Origin: JAFDVN01 sp035758545
GTDB taxonomy: Bacteria > Acidobacteriota > Holophagae > Holophagales > Holophagaceae
Reading direction: 5' to 3'
NCBI GenBank assembly: GCA_035758545.1
Contig: DASTWQ010000250.1
Coordinates: 1-11,103 of the forward strand
DNA length: 11,103 nt
Under the pieces are notes generated by a model that saw only the letters and a list, made by a program, of their open reading frames with translations, did no database searches and was not told where the DNA came from. A program made the translations under genes and the position numbers. Shown here in pieces: positions 1 through 5,469 of the stretch (position 1 is its first letter; every line of letters begins with the position of its first letter).

Positions 1-23
1 AGGACAGGGAAGGGGTGGCCCAT
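1..23 (-). CDS. 5' end of an unidentified leftward gene (truncated by window edge)
   Basis: Only the first seven codons are in the window (M-G-H-P-F-P-V, then the edge), so the product cannot be named. I call it a gene because the ATG at 23 is preceded on the minus strand by AGGAGG (positions 34-29) with five bases between, which is as good a Shine-Dalgarno sequence as any here. A hairpin covers that site (see 26-58), and upstream lies an unusually AT-rich stretch. The preceding leftward gene, the histidine phosphatase, ends 208 bases upstream, so this gene probably has its own promoter in the AT-rich leader. Confidence 0.6.
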
Positions 24-25
24 GG

Positions 26-58
26 GATCCTCCTGAGAAAGGGCACTCAGGAGAGATC
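26..58 (-). promoter_or_regulatory. hairpin sequestering the ribosome binding site of the left-edge gene
   Basis: Positions 26-37 pair with 46-58: a perfect 8-bp stem (CTCCTGAG/CTCAGGAG) extended by GATC/GATC across one bulged base at 54, with an 8-base loop at 38-45. In the leftward transcript the 3' arm contains the whole AGGAGG Shine-Dalgarno, five bases before the ATG, so the folded leader would block ribosome entry. This could be a translational switch (RNA thermometer, protein-bound or attenuation-like). The pairing is seen in the sequence; the regulation is inferred. Confidence 0.5.
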
Positions 59-60
59 GA

Positions 61-200
61 AGGACGTGCCAGAAGCTTTAAGTCACTGATCCCAATCTTT
101 GAATGATTTGAAGATTGGATAAATAGTCATCAAAAAGAGACAGAAATATTAAAATGAATCTCAAATTATTGGAATAAAGAAATTTAATTGAAGTCTGGCG
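61..200. promoter_or_regulatory. AT-rich intergenic leader with an 8-bp inverted repeat
   Basis: This stretch is strongly AT-rich in a window of about 70% GC. It contains A/T runs, stop codons in many frames and no convincing coding sequence. A perfect inverted repeat, CCAATCTT (92-99) and AAGATTGG (111-118), encloses 11 bases and could be an operator or an RNA hairpin. The stretch lies between the end of the histidine phosphatase and the left-edge gene, so it most likely holds the promoter and control sites for that leftward gene. I could not place a convincing -35/-10 pair; several TAATAT/TAATTT-like boxes are possible. No clear terminator for the phosphatase operon is visible. Confidence 0.45.
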
Positions 201-231
201 AGCCCGGCGCGAATGGAAACAGGTGACAGCT

Positions 232-873
232 TCACAGGGCCAAGTGCCGGGCCTCGCCGAACAGGCCTGCCACGTGGGCGGCATCGTTGAGGCGCACCAC
301 CTCCAGGCGCCCGGGCTCGGGGCCCTCCAGGAGGTTGAGGGTCGCGGGGGCCTGGCGGAAGGACCAGATCCGGGCCAGGGGCAGGCCCAGGAGCCGGGCG
401 AGGATCACCCGGTTCACGGCGTCGTGGGCCACCACGAGGGCGAGGTCCTCGGCGCCTAGCCCCGCGCAGGCGGCCACGAAGGCCGGCCAGGCCCGGTCCT
501 GGACCTGCTGGAGGGACTCGCCGCCGGGCATCTGCACGGTGTCCGGGGCCTGGCGCCAGGCCTTGAGCCGGGGCCCGTCCTCCCCGGCGAGCTCGGCGGC
601 CAGCTTGCCCTCCCAGGCCCCGTGGGCGATCTCCTGCAGGCCCGGCTCCAGGGTGAGCATGCCCGCCCGGTGACCCAGGGCCAGCTCCGCCGTGCGCCGG
701 GCCCGGGACAGGGGCGAGGCCACGGCCCGGGCCAGGGGCAGGTCCTTCAACCGGGCGCCGAGGGCCGCGGCCTGGCGCTCGCCGGCCTCGGAGAGGGGGA
801 TGTCCATCTGACCCTGGTAGCGCCCCTCGGCGTTCCAGGGCGTCTCGCCGTGGCGGCAGAGCAGCACGCGCAT
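232..873 (-). CDS. histidine phosphatase superfamily enzyme, candidate phosphoserine phosphatase
   Basis: The 213-residue protein belongs to the branch-2-free, phosphoglycerate-mutase-like histidine phosphatases. It opens with L-L-C-R-H-G-E (Arg7, phospho-acceptor His8), then SPLSRARRTA (Arg57), an acid-region LQEIAHGAWEG (Glu81) and VVAHD (His150), so the full catalytic set is present. Members act on small phosphate esters by way of a phosphohistidine, without metal. Its ATG overlaps the serA stop (TGATG), with GGAGG upstream, so it is translationally coupled as the third gene of a serC-serA operon. That context suggests phosphoserine phosphatase, like the metal-independent PspA of Hydrogenobacter. 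His84 lies near the position of a histidine I recall being linked to phosphoserine specificity there. Alternatives are an alpha-ribazole phosphatase (CobC-like) or a broad-specificity phosphatase. Family is certain; substrate is inferred. Confidence 0.93.
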   Translation of the reverse strand: MRVLLCRHGETPWNAEGRYQGQMDIPLSEAGERQAAALGARLKDLPLARAVASPLSRARRTAELALGHRAGMLTLEPGLQEIAHGAWEGKLAAELAGEDGPRLKAWRQAPDTVQMPGGESLQQVQDRAWPAFVAACAGLGAEDLALVVAHDAVNRVILARLLGLPLARIWSFRQAPATLNLLEGPEPGRLEVVRLNDAAHVAGLFGEARHLAL

Positions 874-2435
874 CAGAGCACCTCCAGGCCGAGGATGCCG
901 GGGATGGCCCGGATGGCCGTCACCTGGGGCGCCGGCACCTCCCGGTCCACGGTGATGGCGCCGAGGGCCTGGCCGTCGCCGGTGGCGCCCAGGGCGAAGG
1001 TGACGATGTTGATGCCCGCGGCGCCCAGGTGGGAGCCCACCAGGCCGATGACGCCGGGCCGGTCCTCGTTGCGCAGGATCAGCAGGTGCGCCCTCGGATC
1101 GAAGTCCAGCTCCACGCCGTCGAGCCGGACGACCCGGGGGCCGCGGTGCAGGGTCGCCTCCAGCTCCCGGGCGGCGCCGCCGCCCTCGATGCGGATCCGC
1201 AGCAGGCGGTCGAAGCCGTCGCCGTCGCCGCCCAGGGTCTCGCTGACCTGCAGGCCGCGGGCCGTGGCCTCCTGGAGGGCGTTCACCGGCGTGACCCGGC
1301 CGGAGGCGGAGCCCATCAGCGCGGCCACCAGCAGGCGCGTGAGGGGCTTGGGGTCCAGCTTGTCCACGCGGCCGGCGTAGGTGAGGTGGAGGCGGTCCGC
1401 CGCCGGGATGAGCTTCGCGCAGAGCCGGCCCAGCGCCGTCATGAGCGGCAGCCAGGGGCCCATCTCCTGGGCGGCCTCCGGCGAAAGCGGCGGCAGGTTC
1501 ACGCAGCCCGCGATGGCCCCCGTCTGGATGAAGTCCAGCACCTGCCGCGCCAGGATGGCGCTGACGGCGCGCTGGGCCTCCTTCGTGGCGGCGCCCAGGT
1601 GGGGCGTGAGCACGAGGCGTGGGTGCTTCCGGAGGGGCGAGTCGCTCGGCAGGGGCTCGGTGACGAAGGTGTCCAGGGCCGCGGCGGCCAGGTGGCCCTC
1701 GTCCAGGAGCTTCACCAGGGCCTTCTCATCCACGAGCCCGCCCCGGGCGGCATTGATGACGCAGGCGCCCTTCTTCAGGCGGCGCAGGGCCGCCTCGTCC
1801 AGGAGGTTCGTCGTCTCCTTGGTCCGCGGGATGTGCAGCGTGACGATGTCGCTCCAGGCCAGCAGCGCCTCCAGGTCCATCATGGGCACGGTCATGCGCG
1901 CGGCGGCGGCGGCGGGGAGGAAGGGGTCATGGGCGGCCACCTCCATGCCCAGGCCCCGGGCCTTGCGGGCCACGGTGGCGCCGATGCGGCCGAGGCCGAT
2001 GATGCCGAGCTTCTTGCCCTCCAGCTCGAAGCCCGTGAGCCCGGACTTGGGCCACGCGCCGGCCTTCATGCCCGCGTCCGCCGCGGGGATGTGCCGGGCC
2101 AGGGCGAAGAGCAGGGCCAGGGCCTGCTCGGCGGCGGCGAGGGTGTTGCCGTCCGGGGCGTTCATGACCGCGATGCCGCGGTCCGTGGCGGCGTCCACGT
2201 CGATGGTGTCCACGCCGGCGCCGGCGCGGCCGATGAGCTTCAGCTTGTCGGCGCCCTTCAGCGCCTCGGCGTCCACCTTGGTGGCGCTGCGGACGAGGAG
2301 GACGTCCACGCCGGCGAGGGCTGCGGCCAGGGCCGCGGGGTCCTTGATGGGGTCAGAGGTCTCGACGGTCCATCCCGCCGAGCGGAAGGCGGCGAGGCCC
2401 TCCTCGTGGATGCCGTCGCAGGCGAGCACGCGCAT
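873..2435 (-). CDS. serA: D-3-phosphoglycerate dehydrogenase
   Basis: This cytosolic enzyme oxidises 3-phosphoglycerate to 3-phosphohydroxypyruvate with NAD+, the first step of serine synthesis. The 520 residues match the long SerA form: split substrate domain, Rossmann domain with GLGRIG (147-152) and the NAD-ribose Asp170, catalytic Arg231 (INAARGG), Glu260 (TEPLP) and His279 (TPHLGA), an intervening domain at roughly 320-445, and a C-terminal ACT domain from about 449 (LLILRNEDRPGVIG). The ACT domain implies feedback control, usually by serine. I chose the ATG at 2435 because AAAGGAG lies just upstream and family similarity begins there; the frame stays open further upstream, but that part overlaps the aminotransferase and does not look like protein. 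An inverted repeat separates it from the aminotransferase; the phosphatase follows with overlapping stop and start. Confidence 0.97.
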   Translation of the reverse strand: MRVLACDGIHEEGLAAFRSAGWTVETSDPIKDPAALAAALAGVDVLLVRSATKVDAEALKGADKLKLIGRAGAGVDTIDVDAATDRGIAVMNAPDGNTLAAAEQALALLFALARHIPAADAGMKAGAWPKSGLTGFELEGKKLGIIGLGRIGATVARKARGLGMEVAAHDPFLPAAAAARMTVPMMDLEALLAWSDIVTLHIPRTKETTNLLDEAALRRLKKGACVINAARGGLVDEKALVKLLDEGHLAAAALDTFVTEPLPSDSPLRKHPRLVLTPHLGAATKEAQRAVSAILARQVLDFIQTGAIAGCVNLPPLSPEAAQEMGPWLPLMTALGRLCAKLIPAADRLHLTYAGRVDKLDPKPLTRLLVAALMGSASGRVTPVNALQEATARGLQVSETLGGDGDGFDRLLRIRIEGGGAARELEATLHRGPRVVRLDGVELDFDPRAHLLILRNEDRPGVIGLVGSHLGAAGINIVTFALGATGDGQALGAITVDREVPAPQVTAIRAIPGILGLEVL

Positions 2436-2451
2436 GGGAAACTCCTTTCCC
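2436..2451 (-). promoter_or_regulatory. small hairpin presenting the serA ribosome binding site
   Basis: In the leftward transcript GGGAAA and TTTCCC pair perfectly around a four-base GGAG loop, directly followed by the serA ATG. The Shine-Dalgarno AAAGGAG therefore lies partly in the stem and partly in the loop. The stem is only 6 bp, so it may expose the site or mildly limit initiation. Pairing is seen; function is inferred. Confidence 0.4.
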
Positions 2452-2504
2452 GCAGATGCCGCCGATGACGCAGATTGAAATCGGCGGCATCTGCGCAATC
2501 TGCG
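2451..2504. repeat. intercistronic inverted-repeat element (16-bp arms)
   Basis: Perfect 16-bp arms lie at 2451-2466 and 2480-2495 around a 13-base loop. A nested pair, CGCAGATT (2469-2476) and AATCTGCG (2497-2504), offers an alternative fold. The CTGCGCAATCTGCGG-like wording resembles short dispersed palindromic units (REP-like) that recur in many bacterial genomes. It fills the gap between the aminotransferase stop and the serA leader. No T-run follows on the minus strand, so it does not look like a classic terminator; it may protect the upstream message or tune expression of serA. Whether it is repeated elsewhere in this genome cannot be seen here. Confidence 0.6.
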
Positions 2505-2514
2505 GATGAATGTT

Positions 2515-3660
2515 CTAGTTGAGAATCTCGGCGAGGACGGCCTGGGCGGCGTCGCCGCCGGGGCGCTGGATCGCGACGCCCCGGGCGGCGAAGGCCAGCT
2601 CCAGGGCCTGGATGACCATGAGGGTGTCGAGGCTGTCGGTGTAGCCGAGGTGGGCGACGCGGATGGTGCGGCCCTCCATCTCGCCCTGGCCGTCCGCCAG
2701 GCTGAGGCCGGCCTTGTCCCGCAGGGCCTTGAGCAGCTGCGTGGAGCCCTCCACGCCGACGGCGGTGAGGGCGTTGCCGGGGGCTTTCGCCAGGCTGGGC
2801 AGCCCCCAGGCCGCCAGCGCCGCCCGGAAGGCCTTGGCCTGCAGGGCGGCGTTGGCGATGAGCGATTCGACGCCGCCCTGGGTCTCCAGCCAGCGGCAGG
2901 CGGCGTCCAGCGCCGCGACGAGGCCGATGGCCGGGGTCCAGGCGGTGCCGTCGCTGGCATGGGCCTTCAGCTCGTTCCGCAGGTCGAAGTACATGCGCGG
3001 CAGGTGGGGCCGGTCGAGCTGGGCGAGGTAGCGCGCGGAGAGGCCGAGGAAGGCCAGCCCCGGCTGCAGGGCGAGGGCCTTCTGGGAACCGCAGACCAGG
3101 GCGTCGCAGCCGTCCGCGAGGCGGATGTCGTGGACGCCGACGCCGGTGATGCCGTCCACCAGCACCAGGGCCTCGGGCTGGAGCTCCTTGAGGATCGCGG
3201 CCATCGCCTTCACGGGATGGCGCACGCCGGTGGAGCTCTCGTGCTCCTGGACGCAGAAGGCGGCGAGCTTCGGGGCGGCCTTCACCGCGGCGCGGAAGGC
3301 GTCCAGGTCGAAGGTCTCGCCGTAGGGCGCCTTCATTTCGACCACCGAGAGGCCGTAGCCCTTCGCGAGCTGGATCCAGCGCTCGCCGAACTTGCCGGCG
3401 TGGGCGATGAGCACCGTGTCGCCCGGGGCGCAGGCGTTCACCAGGGCGGCCTCCAGGCCGCCGGTGCCGCTGCAGGAGAGGAGGGCCACCTCCTCGCCGG
3501 GATCCAGGCGGTAGAAGCGGCGGAGTCCCTCCCGGGCGCTGCGGAACAGCGCGCGGAACGCCGGCGTGCGGTGGTGCACGGTGGCGAGGGATTGGGCGGC
3601 GAGACCCTCCGGCAGGAGTGGGGTGGGGCCGGGGGTCAGAAGGCGGGGCTTCACGAGCAT
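2515..3660 (-). CDS. class V PLP-dependent aminotransferase, probable phosphoserine aminotransferase
   Basis: The 381-residue fold-type I enzyme is of the small-subunit hydrogenase/alanine-glyoxylate (PucG, COG0075) class. Seen: the N-terminal L-L-T-P-G-P-T-P motif, HHRTPAF (29-35), SCSGTGGLEA (62-71) contacting PLP phosphate, Asp169 in LVDGITG, the PLP-binding Lys194 in GSQKAL, and Arg334 in RVAHLG for the substrate carboxylate. Lying directly upstream of serA, it most likely transaminates 3-phosphohydroxypyruvate with glutamate to phosphoserine. PucG-type enzymes replace classical SerC in a number of lineages. Serine- or alanine-glyoxylate aminotransferase is the main alternative. I chose the ATG at 3660 because AGGAG sits five bases upstream and the family N-terminus begins there; the 31-codon upstream extension has no matching content. 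Confidence 0.92.
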   Translation of the reverse strand: MLVKPRLLTPGPTPLLPEGLAAQSLATVHHRTPAFRALFRSAREGLRRFYRLDPGEEVALLSCSGTGGLEAALVNACAPGDTVLIAHAGKFGERWIQLAKGYGLSVVEMKAPYGETFDLDAFRAAVKAAPKLAAFCVQEHESSTGVRHPVKAMAAILKELQPEALVLVDGITGVGVHDIRLADGCDALVCGSQKALALQPGLAFLGLSARYLAQLDRPHLPRMYFDLRNELKAHASDGTAWTPAIGLVAALDAACRWLETQGGVESLIANAALQAKAFRAALAAWGLPSLAKAPGNALTAVGVEGSTQLLKALRDKAGLSLADGQGEMEGRTIRVAHLGYTDSLDTLMVIQALELAFAARGVAIQRPGGDAAQAVLAEILN

Positions 3661-3690
3661 GGGCTCTCCTGACGGAAGAAAAGGGGTCAT

Positions 3691-3771
3691 ATGCGGGGCG
3701 GGTGCCGCCCGTTGGGAAGGGACCACTCTGCCCGGGCCCCCGGCCCGGCGCAAGGCCCGACCCTCGGTCGG
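3691..3771. terminator. run of three GC-rich hairpins between two operons
   Basis: Three perfect short stems sit between the last response regulator and the aminotransferase start: CCGACC/GGTCGG at 3757-3771 (immediately after the regulator stop codon, 3-base loop), CCGGGCC/GGCCCGG at 3732-3748 (3-base loop), and GGGCGG/CCGCCC at 3696-3710 (3-base loop). None is directly followed by a T-run on the minus strand, although CCCCTTTTC occurs some 15 bases beyond the third. They could end the regulator transcript inefficiently or lie in the leader of the serine operon. A CATATGAC box near 3691 is a possible -10 for that operon, but no convincing -35 was found. Confidence 0.4.
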
Positions 3772-4497
3772 TCAGGAGCCTTTGCGCTCCGTCAGGTCCC
3801 GGATCATGGCCGCGTCCAGCAGCAGCTCACTCAGGGGGATGTCCAGGGGCGCGTCCTCCAGGTGGCAGGTGTCCACGAACCGGAGGTCCGGCCGGTCCCA
3901 CTTGAGCACCTCGAAGGCCGCCATGAGGCCCTCCATCCGCCGGGCGGTGGCCTGGACCAGGCGGCCCTCCCGGACGTAGAGCACGCCCATGCGCCGCCAG
4001 GAGCGCACGGTGAGGGTGCAGGTGCGCCGCTCCATCTCGAGCAGGGACAGGAAGCTCTCCAGCCCGAGCCCCTGCACGGAGCCCCCCACCGACAGCTCCA
4101 GCAGGGCCTTGGCGTGGCGCTGCAGGCTCTCCGGGGAGACGGGCTTGGGCAGGATCCGCAGGGCGCCCAGCTGCTCCATCATCGGATAGCGGTCCAGGTC
4201 CAGGCAGCCGCTCACGACGATCACCGGCACCGCGGGCAGCCGCTCGTAGAGGTGGATGAGCAGCTCGTAGCCGCTCATGCGGGGCATCAGCAGGTCCGTG
4301 ACCACCAGGTCCACGGGCTCCTGGGCGAGGATGGCCTTGGCCTCCTCCCCGTCCCCGGCGGTGAGCACGCCAGCCCCGGGGATCCCAAGGAGGGCCCGCT
4401 TCCAGACCTGGAGCACCACGCGCTCGTCATCCACCGCGAGGATGGTCTTCACCGAGGTCCGCTCATTGGCGGGCGCCGCGTCTCCAGGAGGGGGCAT
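3772..4497 (-). CDS. response regulator: receiver plus PATAN/DUF4388-like domain (third in the array)
   Basis: The 241-residue protein starts with a receiver domain (about 16-130): Asp23-Asp24 acidic pair, phospho-acceptor Asp68 (VVTDLLMP), Ser96 and Lys118 (LPKPV), all the residues needed for phosphorylation. The C-terminal part (about 140-235) has the PATAN/DUF4388 pattern: an L-L-E-M-E-R-R-T-C-T-L-T-V strand, then G-V-L-Y-V-R-E-G-R-L-V-Q-A and a WDRPDLRFVDTC tail. PATAN domains are thought to act through protein contacts; there is no DNA-binding or enzymatic output. It lies 12 bases after the previous regulator, with TGATAA tandem stops between. The ATG at 4497 has no clear Shine-Dalgarno, so translation may depend on coupling; a GTG at the SVKTIL junction is an alternative start. 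Confidence 0.9.
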   Translation of the reverse strand: MPPPGDAAPANERTSVKTILAVDDERVVLQVWKRALLGIPGAGVLTAGDGEEAKAILAQEPVDLVVTDLLMPRMSGYELLIHLYERLPAVPVIVVSGCLDLDRYPMMEQLGALRILPKPVSPESLQRHAKALLELSVGGSVQGLGLESFLSLLEMERRTCTLTVRSWRRMGVLYVREGRLVQATARRMEGLMAAFEVLKWDRPDLRFVDTCHLEDAPLDIPLSELLLDAAMIRDLTERKGS

Positions 4498-4509
4498 GGG
4501 GCGAGCTTA

Positions 4510-5235
4510 TCAGTTCGCCCGCATGAGCAGGCGGGCCTTCGCCTCCACGAGGAAGGCCTCCATGGGCTGGTGGAAGGTCCGCTCGATCTTGCAGGCCTCC
4601 ATCATCGTCACGTCCGCCCGGTCCCAGCCCAGGATCTCGACGGCGGCGTCCGCGTCCTCCTTGGCGCCCGTCACCGCGTGGATGAGCTGGCCGTCCTGGA
4701 TGTAGAGCATGCCGCTGGCGCCGTTCTGGCCGTGCACCGTGAGGGTGCAGGTCTTCTTCTCCCAGAAGACGAGGGTCATGAGCGTGAGGAGGTTCATGCC
4801 CCGGAACCGGCCGTCCGGCGCCTTGTGGAGCAGGGCCTCCACCGCCGAGCGGAGGGAGTCCGTCTGGGGGGGCTTGGAGAGCACCCGGAGGGCGCCCAGC
4901 TCCTGCACCTTGTCCCGCTTCTCGTCGTCCAGCACGCCGCTGAGCACGAGCACGGGGACGGCCGGGTAGCGGGAGGTCACGTGGGTGAGGAGCTGGAAGC
5001 CGCCCATGAGAGGCATCTCCAGGTCGCTGACGATGAGATCCACCGCGTGGTCCCGGAGCAGCTCCACGGCCTCCAGGCCGTTGGAAGCCGTGAGCACCTT
5101 GCGTTCCGGGCCCTCCAGGGTCCGCCGCACGACGAGCAGCGTCAGGCGGTCGTCGTCCACGGCCAGGATGACTTTCGAGGCAGGAGTCTCGGGCACAGGG
5201 GGATCCTCGAAGGTGAGGATATCAGGGTGCAACAC
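4510..5235 (-). CDS. response regulator: receiver plus PATAN/DUF4388-like domain (second in the array)
   Basis: The protein has 241 residues from a GTG at 5235. The receiver domain (about 20-135) has Asp27-Asp28, phospho-acceptor Asp71 (LIVSDLEMP), Ser99 and Lys121 (LSKPP). The C-terminal domain repeats the array's PATAN-like signature: VFWEKKTCTLTV, GMLYIQDGQLIHA, then LGWDRADVTMMEAC. It is clearly paralogous to its two neighbours. The GTG lies only three bases after the small gene's stop and has no Shine-Dalgarno. A second GTG at 5196 (V-P-E-T-P-A-S) has GAGG eight bases upstream and would still leave an intact receiver, so the true N-terminus may be 13 residues shorter. Function is inferred to be phospho-regulated protein interaction; the partner is unknown. 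Confidence 0.9.
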   Translation of the reverse strand: MLHPDILTFEDPPVPETPASKVILAVDDDRLTLLVVRRTLEGPERKVLTASNGLEAVELLRDHAVDLIVSDLEMPLMGGFQLLTHVTSRYPAVPVLVLSGVLDDEKRDKVQELGALRVLSKPPQTDSLRSAVEALLHKAPDGRFRGMNLLTLMTLVFWEKKTCTLTVHGQNGASGMLYIQDGQLIHAVTGAKEDADAAVEILGWDRADVTMMEACKIERTFHQPMEAFLVEAKARLLMRAN

Positions 5236-5238
5236 CCA

Positions 5239-5454
5239 TCAAGGACCGCCCCGGGAGGCCCTCAGCCGCTCCGCCAAGGTCTCCATGCGGTCCAGGAGCA
5301 GGTCGATGTCCGGGTCCAGCAGGCCCGGGCTGCTGCCGGAGGCCGCCTCGTTCAGCAGCGCCAGGGCGAGGTGCTCCAGCCGGCGCAGGCGGTGGGCATG
5401 GGGGTCGTCCGCCGGGACCGGGGCGGGGGCCTGGGAATCGCGGGGCTCAGGCAT
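5239..5454 (-). CDS. small hypothetical protein within the regulator array
   Basis: I do not recognise this 71-residue protein. Its ATG is preceded by GAGGAGG with four bases between, the strongest ribosome binding site in the array. It fits exactly between two regulators, 15 bases after the first and 3 bases before the GTG of the second, so it is very likely translated. The N-terminal third is Pro/Ala-rich and probably disordered; residues 20-36 (HAHRLRRLEHLALALLNEA region) and 48-67 (a Leu/Asp/Glu/Arg-rich stretch ending LAERLRASRG) look like amphipathic helices that could pair as a small helical adaptor. There is no signal peptide or membrane segment. It could be a partner of the receiver-PATAN proteins; that role is inferred from position only. 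Confidence 0.7.
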   Translation of the reverse strand: MPEPRDSQAPAPVPADDPHAHRLRRLEHLALALLNEAASGSSPGLLDPDIDLLLDRMETLAERLRASRGGP

Positions 5455-5469
5455 GGGGCCTCCTCACCT

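Noticed and set aside
78..284. 68-codon minus-strand frame in the AT-rich leader
   Set aside because: Half of it overlaps the end of the phosphatase in another frame, and the rest reads through AT-rich non-coding sequence; no ribosome binding site.
1029..2468. 479-codon plus-strand frame antisense to serA
   Set aside because: Low-complexity composition typical of the antisense third-position frame; serA on the other strand has every family motif.
2436..2960. N-terminal extension of serA and Pro/Arg-rich upstream frame
   Set aside because: It overlaps the aminotransferase coding region; the serA ribosome binding site and family N-terminus fix the start at 2435.
4506..4513. CTGATAAG before the last regulator as another copy of the CTGATA leader motif
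   Set aside because: It is fully explained as the tandem stop codons TGA TAA of the preceding regulator.
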